From NCBI GenBank assembly GCA_965115825.1, contig OZ220464.1, positions 682,001 through 746,000 on the forward strand: 64,000 nt of DNA, read 5' to 3'. Within the stretch, counting starts at the first letter, position 1. Every line of letters starts with the position of its first letter. Made by a program: the position numbers and the translations under genes. Below are positions 50,346 through 59,034 of the stretch, one piece after another. Below the pieces are notes generated by a model. It was not told where the DNA came from. It saw only the letters and a list, made by a program, of their open reading frames with translations, and did no database searches. The stretch is from Bin87 sp965115825 (GTDB lineage Bacteria; Chloroflexota; Dehalococcoidia; Lucifugimonadales; UBA3495).

Positions 50346-51068
50346 ATGACATCCTGCTACCTCTCCGTCGTTATCCCGGCTTACAACGAGGAAAGACGGC
50401 TGCCTGAAACTCTGGCCGCCGTCAACGATTACCTCAGCCGGTTCCCCTATGCTTGGGAAATCGTCGTTGCCGACGACGGCAGCGAAGACGCTACCGGCGC
50501 CGTAGTCCGCTCAATCGCTCAGGGCAATGCCCGCCTGCGCCTGCTCACTCTACCCCACCGAGGCAAGGGCTCGGCGGTGAAACACGGGATGCTGGCCGCC
50601 GCCGGCGAATATCGCTTTCTGTGCGATGCCGACTTGTCAATGCCCATAGCATTCCTCGATAGATTGCTCCCTCCCGCTGCCCCTGATGCTGACATCGTCA
50701 TCGGCTCCCGGGAAGCCCCGGGCGCGCGGCGCATCGGCGAACCCCGTCGCCGCTGGCTGATGGGCCGGGTGTTCAATGGTATGACCCGGCTCCTGGCCGT
50801 CCGTGGCGTCGCCGACACCCAATGCGGATTCAAGGTTTTCAGCGCCGCCGCCGCCGAGCGGCTCTTTTCACAGCAAACCCTCGACGGTTTCGCCTTTGAC
50901 GCCGAAATCCTGTTCTTGGCCCGCCGGCGCGGCTTCACCGTCGCCGAAACGGCCATAGATTGGCATTATCGGGAAGAGAGCAAAGTCCGCCCCTTCCGCG
51001 ACGGCTGGCGCACCCTCCGCGACCTGCTTATCATCCGCTGGCGCTGGCTGACCCGTAACGCTGACTGA
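50346..51068 (+). CDS. Family 2 glycosyltransferase (dolichyl/polyprenyl-phosphate glucosyltransferase-like)
   Basis: 240 residues. SVVIPAYNEERRLPETLAAV and EIVVADDGSEDATG form the nucleotide-sugar site, YRFLCDADLSMP carries the DxD-like motif, and GGVADTQCGFKVFSAAAAERLF with DWHYREESKVRPFRDGW are hallmarks of ALG5-like polyprenyl-phosphate glucosyl/mannosyl transferases. No membrane segments. It is 17 nt after lysC; the pathway link is unclear. Confidence 0.9.
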   Translation: MTSCYLSVVIPAYNEERRLPETLAAVNDYLSRFPYAWEIVVADDGSEDATGAVVRSIAQGNARLRLLTLPHRGKGSAVKHGMLAAAGEYRFLCDADLSMPIAFLDRLLPPAAPDADIVIGSREAPGARRIGEPRRRWLMGRVFNGMTRLLAVRGVADTQCGFKVFSAAAAERLFSQQTLDGFAFDAEILFLARRRGFTVAETAIDWHYREESKVRPFRDGWRTLRDLLIIRWRWLTRNAD

Positions 51069-51112
51069 CCCGCATTTTTAAGTAATTCCCAATAATTCGC
51101 TTGCGTTTTCCG

Positions 51113-51148
51113 TTGACTGGCTGCGCCGTTTCGGTGTAATTCTACACC
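51113..51148 (+). promoter_or_regulatory. Promoter with overlapping palindrome
   Basis: TTGACT (51113-51118), 18-nt spacer, TAATTC (51137-51142). The -10 lies in the loop and arms of the palindrome GGTGTA-ATTC-TACACC (51133-51148), which could be an operator for the TPR-like gene. Confidence 0.4.
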
Positions 51149-51219
51149 ACAACATTACGCGGCCTGATACCCACCATTGCAGTTTGCGATTAGCAGAAAT
51201 GGCGCAAGGAACGTCAAGC

Positions 51220-52146
51220 ATGACTCAGCACACTCCTACGCGGCCCGCAGCCGCCACCGACAGCGCAATGACCCCAAATCGGTTCCGAATCAACTTGGGC
51301 AAGGAAGCCGTCAGGCTGGCCCTGGCCGGAAATTGGAGCCGAGCCGCCCAAATCAACCGGGCTATCCTGGAACTGCATCCCGACGACTGCGAGGCTGCCA
51401 ACCGCCTCGCCAAAGCCCTCATAGAACTTTCCGACTATGCCGGCGCTCGCGCCGTGCTCGATGACCTGTGCCGTCGTTCTCCGAACAACAGCATCGCCCG
51501 CAAGAACCTCTCCCGCTTGGAAAAGCTGGAATCCGCCGGAACCGTCCGCCTCTCCGCTCCTGTTGCCCCCGCCGGTCTGTCGCCACTCTTCATCGAAGAC
51601 GGCGGCAAATCCTGCACTGCCACCTTGCGGCAGGTCGCTAACGATTCCGTTCTGGCCACTCTCAGCGCCGGAGACCCGGTAGCCTTGGTTCAAGTGGACG
51701 ACGCTGTAATCGTAGCAACCAACGACGACAAGCGGCTGGGCATCGTCGAGCCGCGCCTGAGCCGGCGGCTCCGAAAACTGATTGCCGGCGGCAACCGCTA
51801 CACGGCAGCGGTGGTCGCCGTCAGCGGCGGCGATGTATCGGTAATCATCAGGGAATCCCACCAACATCCGTCCCTGCGCAACGTCATATCGTTCCCGTCC
51901 GGCTCCTGCCCTCCCGCGCCAGCCGACGAGATGGAAAGCAACGCCCCGGCCTACGAAGAGCCTGACCCGTTGGACGTCCTGAACGAACCCGATACGGAAG
52001 ATGCAATATCCGTCCTGATGACCGACGAAGTTGAGGATGACCCCTCCGGCGACGCCGACGACACCGTGCCCGTGCTGGACACCGACGACGTGGCGGACGC
52101 CCCGCTCCCAGTATTCGTTCCTCAGGAAGCCGAGGAGTGGGAGTAG
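51220..52146 (+). CDS. TPR-like hypothetical protein with acidic C-terminus
   Basis: 308 residues from the ATG at 51220 (AAGGA about 9 nt upstream); in-frame starts at 51199 and 51184 are alternatives. AVRLALAGNWSRAAQINRAILELHPDDCEAANRLAKALIELSDYAGARAVLDDL is a pair of TPR motifs (about 25-90). A small beta-rich domain follows (GDPVALVQVDDAVIVATNDDKRLGIVEPRL), and the last 75 residues are strongly acidic. Resembles cytoplasmic assembly or regulatory factors; no known family. It ends 2 nt before the stop of the convergent nitroreductase. Confidence 0.7.
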   Translation: MTQHTPTRPAAATDSAMTPNRFRINLGKEAVRLALAGNWSRAAQINRAILELHPDDCEAANRLAKALIELSDYAGARAVLDDLCRRSPNNSIARKNLSRLEKLESAGTVRLSAPVAPAGLSPLFIEDGGKSCTATLRQVANDSVLATLSAGDPVALVQVDDAVIVATNDDKRLGIVEPRLSRRLRKLIAGGNRYTAAVVAVSGGDVSVIIRESHQHPSLRNVISFPSGSCPPAPADEMESNAPAYEEPDPLDVLNEPDTEDAISVLMTDEVEDDPSGDADDTVPVLDTDDVADAPLPVFVPQEAEEWE

Positions 52147-52148
52147 AT

Positions 52149-53792
52149 TTACCCCTCCTGGCCGGCCCCGCGCGCCCTCGCGTCCAGGCTCACGGCGATT
52201 CGCGAGCGGAAAGGACGCACCCTGTTATTGGCGTGGGGAACGCCCATCGGCGCCACAAACACGGCTTCCTGCCCCGCGGCGTGAGGCGCAAAGAACTCTG
52301 CTACGCTGTCGTCGAAGAACGTCAGCCCGGTTGCTCCCAGGCCCAGCGCGTGCATCCCCAGGTACAGCCGTCCTCCAATGATGCCGGCCAGCGTTTGCGC
52401 CACACGGTAGCCGCGCGCCCCAAAGTCCCGGTTCACCAACTCCAGGTCGGCGGTGATGAAGGCGACTGCGGCCGCGTCAGCCGGCAGTGCCTGCTCGTAG
52501 CCCAGGTGGCCGGCCACTTCTCGAAAGTCCCCCGATTTGAGCAGCCGCAGCCCGTTGTAAAAGCGGTTGTAGTAATACGCGCCGGGTTCCAGCCCGGCAA
52601 CGGCGTTGACAATGAAGTACAGGCTGAGATACCGGCTGAACCCGTCCGTGCCATGCGGCGTGCCGATGCCTTGGCCCGCGGCGTCAACCACGCTGCGGAA
52701 GGCTTCCCACGCCATCGGTTCCGTAGCGAACCGCCGGGTTGAGCCTCGCGAGCGGATGCAGTCGCCCAACGCCGCCGACGTACCTGCCCGCACGTCCAGG
52801 TCTGTTTGAAATGCCCTATCCGGCCCGGAGCGCAGCGACCTGAAGTCATCGCCGGTTCCATCCAGCTCATCGCGGCCATACTCGGCGCTCTTGTTGACGA
52901 CATCGTTCCAGTCCGACACGTCTTCACGGGTGCGGAGCAGAGACGCCAGGTGAAGCTGCCGGCTGAGGGGATAGTCAATCGCGCCGTCGGTAAGGCCGTT
53001 GCTTTGCTGTGGCAGCATACCGGGCACATCGCCGGGGCCCTCCGGCAGCATACCGTCAGGCGCGCCCACGGTGGCAACCAGCGACGGCGCCTCATCATAC
53101 CCGTCAACTCCCAGAAAACCGCTGACCAGCCGATCCACAAAGCCGAATTTCAAGCCAACTGGCAGCCCCTCAGCCTTGCCCGTAGCCAACAGATTGGCCG
53201 CCATCGTTCCCAAGTCCCAGTAGCAGTAGCGGTAGCCGCGCTCCCGGTATTTCCACGCGCTGCGCCAGAAAACCGTGGTGAACACCAGCGTGGCGGGATA
53301 TGTGGCATGGTCGCCAACGGCGCCGGCGATCCAGCGGCGCAAGTCGCCGTTGCGCAGCCGAGCCAGTGTGCATGTGAGCGGATTAAAGTGATAGACGCCG
53401 GCCCGCAGTCCGTCCAGGTCGCCGCACGCCACATAAATCTCGGTAGGATACAGCGCGCCGGCGGACGCTGCCGCCCGGTAATGCACCTCCCCGTCCCGCA
53501 ACCGGCGCCGCCGTATCACCGTCGCCGAGTGGTACAGCAGCGAGGTCAGCTTTTCCAGCGTCAGCGGATGCGCCGACCCGGCGTCCATCATTCCGCCAAG
53601 AACCGCGTCCCCGCGTATCGCGTCCAATGCCATCATCGCCGGGCCCGGTTGCGCCGCAACGTCCGGCAGGGAGATGTCGCGCAGCCCGGGGTAAGTCTTA
53701 TAAAGGGGCGGCTTGTTGGCCAGGTTGATATATTGCAGCTTGGTGGCATCGTTGAAGCGCCGCGCGATGTCCCCATTGTCCGCCGTTCTCAT
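52149..53792 (-). CDS. Tandem nitroreductase-family protein (SagB/ThcOx-like)
   Basis: 547 residues from the ATG at 53792 with GGGAG about 9 nt upstream. Two FMN-type nitroreductase domains in tandem: the first (about 85-260) has TSLLYHSATVIRRRRL, RAAASAGALYPTEIYVACGDL and GTMAANLLATGKAEGLPVGLKFGFVD; the second (about 360-540) has IRSRGSTRRFATEPMAWEAFRSVVDAA, GAYYYNR and RLYLGMHALGLGATGLTFFDDSVAEFF. This layout is that of SagB/ThcOx-type azoline oxidases and their stand-alone relatives. No precursor peptide, YcaO or E1-like gene is nearby, so a RiPP role is unproven. It lies 5 nt after folB. Confidence 0.87.
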   Translation of the reverse strand: MRTADNGDIARRFNDATKLQYINLANKPPLYKTYPGLRDISLPDVAAQPGPAMMALDAIRGDAVLGGMMDAGSAHPLTLEKLTSLLYHSATVIRRRRLRDGEVHYRAAASAGALYPTEIYVACGDLDGLRAGVYHFNPLTCTLARLRNGDLRRWIAGAVGDHATYPATLVFTTVFWRSAWKYRERGYRYCYWDLGTMAANLLATGKAEGLPVGLKFGFVDRLVSGFLGVDGYDEAPSLVATVGAPDGMLPEGPGDVPGMLPQQSNGLTDGAIDYPLSRQLHLASLLRTREDVSDWNDVVNKSAEYGRDELDGTGDDFRSLRSGPDRAFQTDLDVRAGTSAALGDCIRSRGSTRRFATEPMAWEAFRSVVDAAGQGIGTPHGTDGFSRYLSLYFIVNAVAGLEPGAYYYNRFYNGLRLLKSGDFREVAGHLGYEQALPADAAAVAFITADLELVNRDFGARGYRVAQTLAGIIGGRLYLGMHALGLGATGLTFFDDSVAEFFAPHAAGQEAVFVAPMGVPHANNRVRPFRSRIAVSLDARARGAGQEG

Positions 53793-53797
53793 AGCAG

Positions 53798-54193
53798 TCA
53801 ACTCCCTTGACGTTTCCGGTATAACTCCACTGCTGCCGCGCCAATCACGGAACCCCTGATTGGCGGCCGGGGTTTGCTGACCCGCACCCGCACGGCGGAC
53901 ACCATAGCCTGCCGGCAAAGCACAACGTCCGCGATGTTCCTCGCCGCCGCCTCCAGCAGATTGTACGGTTCCCCTTCCATCACATCCCGCGCTGCCCGGT
54001 ACAGGTCAGTGTAACTCACGGTATCCGTCAGGTTGTCCGACGCCCCAGCCTGCCCCAAGTCCAACTCCGCTGTCAGGTCAACTATAAAAGGCTGACCCAA
54101 ACGCCGCTCCTCAGGATTCACGCCGTGGAAGCCATAGAACTGCATCCCGGTGAGGATGATGCGGTCAACAGTCGTTTCGCCGTCCCTATCCAT
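53798..54193 (-). CDS. folB: Dihydroneopterin aldolase
   Basis: 131 residues. DRIILTGMQFYGFHGVNPEERRLGQPFIVDLTAELDL (with the catalytic Glu after FHGV), DTVSYTDLY, and PYNLLEAAARNIADVVL are diagnostic, ending in VRVSKPRPPIRG with the conserved Lys. It makes 6-hydroxymethyl-dihydropterin in folate synthesis. It starts 120 nt after the CoA-ester lyase stop and is tightly followed by the nitroreductase gene. Confidence 0.93.
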   Translation of the reverse strand: MDRDGETTVDRIILTGMQFYGFHGVNPEERRLGQPFIVDLTAELDLGQAGASDNLTDTVSYTDLYRAARDVMEGEPYNLLEAAARNIADVVLCRQAMVSAVRVRVSKPRPPIRGSVIGAAAVELYRKRQGS

Positions 54194-54313
54194 TGCTACC
54201 TGCTATCTTCCCCCCAATCCCGCAACGCCGGTCATGCCCGCCAACCCCGTCACTCCGGCAATTCGTGCCATTACCGCCCCTCGTATCGTAATTTCCAGGA
54301 AAGCGGGAATCCG

Positions 54314-55195
54314 TTACCCGCCCGTCTGCCGCTCAATCTCCGCCACCAGCGCCAGCAGATTCTGCGCCCGCTTCACTACCGGAACGTCCACCATCCGACC
54401 GTCTATGGAGAGAGAACCCCGGCCGGCTGCTTCCGCCTCATCCCAAGCCGCCATGACCCGCCGGGCATAGGCTACGTCATCGGGATGAGGCGAGAAAGTC
54501 TCGTTGATAACGTCAATTTGCGCCGGGTGGATGGCAAACTTCCCCGTGTAGCCCATCTGCCGTGCATTGCCCGCGTCGACGCGCAGGCTGTCCGGGTCGC
54601 GGAACCCCACAAACGGGCCATCCAGCGCAGCGACGCCGGCCGCTTTGGCCGCTACCGCCACTGCTGACCGGGCATAGTAGCATTCCTCGCCAAAATCGCT
54701 GCGTATTACGCCCATATCGTTGGTGTAATCCTCCCCGCCGAAAGCGATGCCGGCAATGCGTCGGGAAGCGCGCGCCATCTCATATACATGAACGATGGCC
54801 ATGGCCGTCTCAATCCACGGAATCACCCGCAGCCGGCCGGGTTCAATGCCGGCCCCCGCTTCCAACGGAGCCAGCAGCCGGTCAACCTGCTCCAAGTCCC
54901 ACCGGGTCTCCCCCTTGCCGATGCTGATGCCCGCCAAGTCCGGCGACGCCACCGCTGTCAGCTCGTCCGCTGTCAGCCCGGTGTCCAGCGAGTTCACCCT
55001 TACCATCACCCGCCGGCCCGCTGCCCGCAGCTTGGGTATCCACGCCACCGCCAGCTCACGCGCCGCCGCTTTCTCACCCGGCGGCACCGAGTCTTCCAAG
55101 TCAACCATCACTACGTCGGCCCCGAACCCCAGTGCCCGCCCCAGCATATTGACGCGATTCCCCGGCACGAATACCAGGCTGCGCAGTAATTCCAT
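54314..55195 (-). CDS. CoA ester lyase (HpcH/HpaI, citrate-lyase beta-like)
   Basis: 293 residues from the ATG at 55195, which lies 2 nt after the polA stop; GGGGGGA upstream. TIM-barrel family: LRSLVFVPGNRVNMLGRAL, GADVVMVDLEDSVPPGEKAAARELA (DLED metal-binding acid), MVRVNSLDTGL, GISIGKGE-type strand, PWIETAMAIVHVYEMA (Glu) and IAFGGEDYTNDMGV. It may act on malyl-, methylmalyl- or citramalyl-CoA; the substrate is not set by sequence. Confidence 0.88.
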   Translation of the reverse strand: MELLRSLVFVPGNRVNMLGRALGFGADVVMVDLEDSVPPGEKAAARELAVAWIPKLRAAGRRVMVRVNSLDTGLTADELTAVASPDLAGISIGKGETRWDLEQVDRLLAPLEAGAGIEPGRLRVIPWIETAMAIVHVYEMARASRRIAGIAFGGEDYTNDMGVIRSDFGEECYYARSAVAVAAKAAGVAALDGPFVGFRDPDSLRVDAGNARQMGYTGKFAIHPAQIDVINETFSPHPDDVAYARRVMAAWDEAEAAGRGSLSIDGRMVDVPVVKRAQNLLALVAEIERQTGG

Positions 55196-55197
55196 CG

Positions 55198-58011
55198 TCA
55201 GAAATCCCCCCACGAATACCCGGACTTCACGTCCACTTTCAGCGTAACGTCCAGCTCCAGAGCGGCCGGCATTTCATCCAGCGCCAGCGCCGTTATCGCT
55301 TCCACCTCGGCCTCAGGCGCTTCAAAAACCAGCTCATCGTGTACTTGCAGAATCATGCGAGAACGCATCCCCTCCCGCGCCATCCGCGCGCGCACGTTAA
55401 CCATCGCCTTCTTTATAATGTCGGCGGCGGTTCCCTGAATCGGCATATTGATGGCCATTCGCTCGGCGGCGGCCCTGGTGTTGTGATTGGTGGACTGTAT
55501 GTCCGGGAAATAACGCCGCCTTCCCAGCAACGTTTCAGCGTACATCACCGCCCGCGTCCGCTCTTTCACCGTTTCCAGGTAGCCGCTGATGCCGGGATAT
55601 TGAGACAGGTAAGTATCTATGAAGTTGCGTCCCTCTTCCCGGCTGAACCCGGTCTGCTGCGATATGCCGTAGGGCCCCAGCCCGTAGATGACCCCGAAGT
55701 TGAGCACCTTGGCAATGCGCCGCTGTTCATCATCCACTTCGTTAATAGGCACGCTGAACATCTGGCTGGCCGTGGCCGCGTGAATGTCATCGCCCCGCCT
55801 GAAGGCTTCCAGCAGCGACGGGTCCTGCGACAAATGCGCCAGTACCCGTAGCTCAATCTGCGAGTAGTCCGCCGAAATCAGCCGGCAGCCCACATCGGCC
55901 ACGAAAGCCCGGCGCACTTGCCGGCCCAGCTCGGTGCGGATGGGTATGTTTTGCAGGTTCGGGTCGCTGCTGCTCAGCCGACCCGTATCGGAGCCGGTCT
56001 GATGGTAGGATGTGTGGATGCGCCCGGTGCCCCCATTCACCATTTCGGGCAGCGCGTCGACGTAAGTCGACTTCAGCTTGGACACCTGGCGGTAATCCAG
56101 TATGCCGTCCACTACCGGGTGCATGCCTTTCAGCGATTCCAGCGCGTTGGCGTCCGTAGAGTAACCCGACTTGGTGCGCCGGGTTTTGGGCAGGCCCAGC
56201 TCCCCGAACAACAAATCGCTCAACTGTTTCGGTGAATTGATGTTCACCTGGTGCCCGATGGCGGCGTACAAGCCAGTTTCTATCTGCTCCAACTGCTCCT
56301 TAAGGTCGCGCGACATTTCGTGCAGAATGCCAGCGTCCAGCTTTACCCCGTGCTGCTGCATCTCCACCAGCACCGGAACCAGCGGCAGCTCAACATCCGT
56401 CAGCAGCCCCGTCAGGTTCCTCTCCGCCAGCGGCAGCTCAAATTTGCGTCGCAGCTGCAATGTGCAGTCGGCGTCAGCAGCCGCATAGGGTGTAGCGTCG
56501 CCGATTCCCACCGCGTTAAAGGTCTTCTGGTTCCGCCCCCTGCCAATGAGTTCCGTGATGTCGGTCATCTCCCTGCCCAGAAACTCCAGAGCCAGCGGCT
56601 TCAGGCCAAGTTGGGTTCTGCCTTTGCCCAGCAGATGCGCCGCTATAATTGTGTCGCAGTCAATAGCTCCGTAAGGGTCAATGCCGTAATTGCTCAGCAG
56701 GGTCAGGTCGTAGTTCGCGTTATGAGCGCACCTGCTGATGCCGTCGTCGGTGAACAAAGGGCGCACCGCGGCCATCACCTGCTCCAAAGGCAGCTGTTCC
56801 CCGTCGGTATGTCCCACCGGCACATACCAGGCCACTCCGCCGTCAACGGCAAAACTCAGCCCGGCCAGCTCCGCCGCCATCGGGTTGGTGTTGCTGGATT
56901 CGGTGTCGAAAGCGAAGTCGCCCGCCTCCCGCAGCTTGGCAATCATGTCGTCCAGCTGCTCAACCGTAACCACCGTATGGTAGTCGAATTCCGACGGTTG
57001 CGCCGGCCTGCCCGTTGCCGGACCTTGCGCCCTGATGTCGCCGTCGCCCAAAGCAACGGCGGCCGTCGCCCACGGCGCATCCGGCGCTGGCACCCGTCCC
57101 ACCACGCTGTGAAACTCCAGCTCCGTCATCAGCGCTACTACGTCGCCCCTCTGGTAATTCCCGAAACGGCAGGCTTCCAGGTCCAGCTCCACCGGCGCCT
57201 CGCGGTCAATGGTCGTCAGGAACCGACACTCATAGGCCAGCCTTTCGTTCTCCGATAGAGTGTTTTGCACCCGCTTCTGCGTAATTTCGCCCAGCCGCTC
57301 ATAGATGCCTTCCAGCGTCCCATAACTGTCCAGCAGGGTAATGGCCGTCTTGTCTCCCACGCCGGGCACGCCGGGGATGTTGTCCGATTTGTCCCCCACC
57401 AGCGCTTTATAGTCAGGCTGTTGCGCCGCTGTCAGCCCTCCGTAGCGTTCCGCCAATTCCGCCTCTCCGACAATCCGGCGGTCCCGCTCGCTGCTGGCCA
57501 GATCAACCCGCACCATGGGGCTGATAAGCTGGAACGTGTCTCTATCTCCCGTGAGTATCACCGTTTCTACCCCGGCCTCTTCGGCCTGGCGGGATAGCGT
57601 CCCGATGATGTCGTCCGCCTCAAAGCCCGGCAGTTCGTACACCGGAACCGCAAAAACTCTCATCAGCTCCTTCACCCGGTCAAACTGCCCCCGCAGTTCG
57701 GGCGGACTCGGTGGCCGCTGAGCTTTATACTCCGGAAACCGTTCGTGCCGAAACGTGGGCATCGGCGTGTCAAAGGCCACCGCCACGTGGGTCGGCTGCC
57801 ATTCGTTCACCGCTCGGATAAACACGCTGGCGAACCCGTACACTCCGGTAACGTCCTCCCCCGTGCTGGACACGGTGAGGTTGCGGTTCATGCTGATAGC
57901 CCGGAAAGAGCGATGCACCATAGCGTGCCCGTCAATCAGCAGCAGCAGCGGAGATTCCCGCCCGACTGACATCGCAGACATCGGCAATGACATTTGGCCG
58001 CTGCTCACCAT
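55198..58011 (-). CDS. polA: DNA polymerase I
   Basis: 937 residues with all three domains. 5' nuclease (about 15-280; LLLLIDGHAMVHRSFRAI, FDTPMPTFRHERFPEYKAQR, GDKSDNIPGVPGVGDKTA). 3'-5' exonuclease (about 350-520) with all three acidic motifs kept (FAFDTESSNTNP, CAHNANYDLTLL, YAAADADCTLQL), so proofreading should be active, unlike in Taq. Polymerase (about 530-937) with SADYSQIELRVLAHLSQDP, RRIAKVLNFGVIYGLGPYGIS and LQVHDELVFEAP. Several in-frame starts exist; the first ATG (58011) or the one at MSLPMSAM are both possible. It is followed closely by the CoA-ester lyase gene. Confidence 0.97.
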   Translation of the reverse strand: MVSSGQMSLPMSAMSVGRESPLLLLIDGHAMVHRSFRAISMNRNLTVSSTGEDVTGVYGFASVFIRAVNEWQPTHVAVAFDTPMPTFRHERFPEYKAQRPPSPPELRGQFDRVKELMRVFAVPVYELPGFEADDIIGTLSRQAEEAGVETVILTGDRDTFQLISPMVRVDLASSERDRRIVGEAELAERYGGLTAAQQPDYKALVGDKSDNIPGVPGVGDKTAITLLDSYGTLEGIYERLGEITQKRVQNTLSENERLAYECRFLTTIDREAPVELDLEACRFGNYQRGDVVALMTELEFHSVVGRVPAPDAPWATAAVALGDGDIRAQGPATGRPAQPSEFDYHTVVTVEQLDDMIAKLREAGDFAFDTESSNTNPMAAELAGLSFAVDGGVAWYVPVGHTDGEQLPLEQVMAAVRPLFTDDGISRCAHNANYDLTLLSNYGIDPYGAIDCDTIIAAHLLGKGRTQLGLKPLALEFLGREMTDITELIGRGRNQKTFNAVGIGDATPYAAADADCTLQLRRKFELPLAERNLTGLLTDVELPLVPVLVEMQQHGVKLDAGILHEMSRDLKEQLEQIETGLYAAIGHQVNINSPKQLSDLLFGELGLPKTRRTKSGYSTDANALESLKGMHPVVDGILDYRQVSKLKSTYVDALPEMVNGGTGRIHTSYHQTGSDTGRLSSSDPNLQNIPIRTELGRQVRRAFVADVGCRLISADYSQIELRVLAHLSQDPSLLEAFRRGDDIHAATASQMFSVPINEVDDEQRRIAKVLNFGVIYGLGPYGISQQTGFSREEGRNFIDTYLSQYPGISGYLETVKERTRAVMYAETLLGRRRYFPDIQSTNHNTRAAAERMAINMPIQGTAADIIKKAMVNVRARMAREGMRSRMILQVHDELVFEAPEAEVEAITALALDEMPAALELDVTLKVDVKSGYSWGDF

Positions 58012-58118
58012 AAGGGATTACCTCCGTCCGCGCGCCCGGCACTTCAGTATGCCGGCGGTCTTCGCGCCGCATTATACATCACGCTCGCCCAGCGTAATTA
58101 TGCTAAAATCGCCCTACT

Positions 58119-58436
58119 ATGCCCCTGTACGAATATCAATGCAACCAATGCGGCCAGCGCCAATCCCGACTGGTGTACAGCTGGACGTCCGCCGATGGCT
58201 TGCTCTGTAAAGCCTGCGCCGGCAGCGACCTCTCCAGGCTGGTGTCCGGCTTCTCCTTCCATCGCTCTTGGGGTGAAAGCCTCAACTGGATGCCCGACAA
58301 CGCTGCCGCCGACCTGGACAACGCCCACGTCGGCAGCATCGACGCCCACATGGCCCGCATGGACGACGCTATGGGCGGTCTCGTAACCCCCGACTTCCAC
58401 GAACACCGACACGAAATCAACTATCCCGGCGGGTAA
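58119..58436 (+). CDS. FmdB-type zinc-ribbon protein
   Basis: 105 residues. MPLYEYQCNQCGQ and CKACAGSD form a CxxC-CxxC zinc ribbon of the FmdB family. After FSFHRSW the rest is polar. A TAAAAT box 9 nt before the ATG suggests a leaderless or very short-leader transcript. The next gene is a second family member. FmdB proteins were first linked to formamidase regulation; the true role is unclear. Confidence 0.85.
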   Translation: MPLYEYQCNQCGQRQSRLVYSWTSADGLLCKACAGSDLSRLVSGFSFHRSWGESLNWMPDNAAADLDNAHVGSIDAHMARMDDAMGGLVTPDFHEHRHEINYPGG

Positions 58437-58549
58437 CCGCCATATGCCAGCTCCGGGAATCATATCCTTGCCACTTCTCTGCGACCCGGCGCCAACCTCA
58501 CCACACCGTAGCTCCGCCAAAAGCCCGAACCCAAGCCCCGCAACGGCCC

Positions 58550-58578
58550 CCAAATCCTGAAAATCCTGCTTCTGACAA
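58550..58578 (-). repeat. Shortened, inverted copy of the 44-bp repeat
   Basis: Minus strand TTGTCAGAAGCAGGATTTTCAGG: the central GGGATTT part is deleted and the orientation is opposite to all other copies. It lies between the two FmdB genes in a 262-bp gap with no other feature. Confidence 0.55.
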
Positions 58579-58698
58579 CCCAACCCAAAGAACTCCACTG
58601 CCCAACCCATCCCTAGGAACCTACCTCCCCACTGCCGCAGCGCAGCGGAAAGCTCCAACTTTTCCTGAAACTGTCCCATAGAGGAGAGTACAACCCGT

Positions 58699-59034
58699 AT
58701 GCCAATCTACGAATACCGCTGCCGGCAATGCCGGGCTGTAGCCTCGGTTTTCGTGCGTTCCGTCAGCAGCCACGCTCCGCCCGCTTGCGCCGACTGCAAC
58801 AGTGGCGTTATGGAGCGGCGAATGTCAACTTTTACCACGGGCAAAACGACCGCCAGCGTCCACGAATCCAACCCGGTCGGCCTGCCCTCCCAGGACTACT
58901 ACCGCGACCCGCGCAACATTGGCCGCCACGTTGAAGAGTCGTTCACTCGGCACGGCGTCGCTATGCCCGACTCCGTGCGCCGGTCAATTGATGCCGCCCG
59001 CAGCGGCGAGGATCCCAAAGGACTTGATCTGTGA
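58699..59034 (+). CDS. FmdB-type zinc-ribbon protein, second copy
   Basis: 111 residues. MPIYEYRCRQCRAV and CADCNSG form the CxxC-CxxC ribbon. A later segment KTTASVHESNPVGLPSQDYYRDPRNIGRHVEESF is polar. It begins about 20 nt after AGAGGAGAG. Its stop codon shares bases with the GTG of thiE (GTGA), so the two are coupled. It may be a metal or nucleic-acid binding regulator. Confidence 0.85.
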   Translation: MPIYEYRCRQCRAVASVFVRSVSSHAPPACADCNSGVMERRMSTFTTGKTTASVHESNPVGLPSQDYYRDPRNIGRHVEESFTRHGVAMPDSVRRSIDAARSGEDPKGLDL

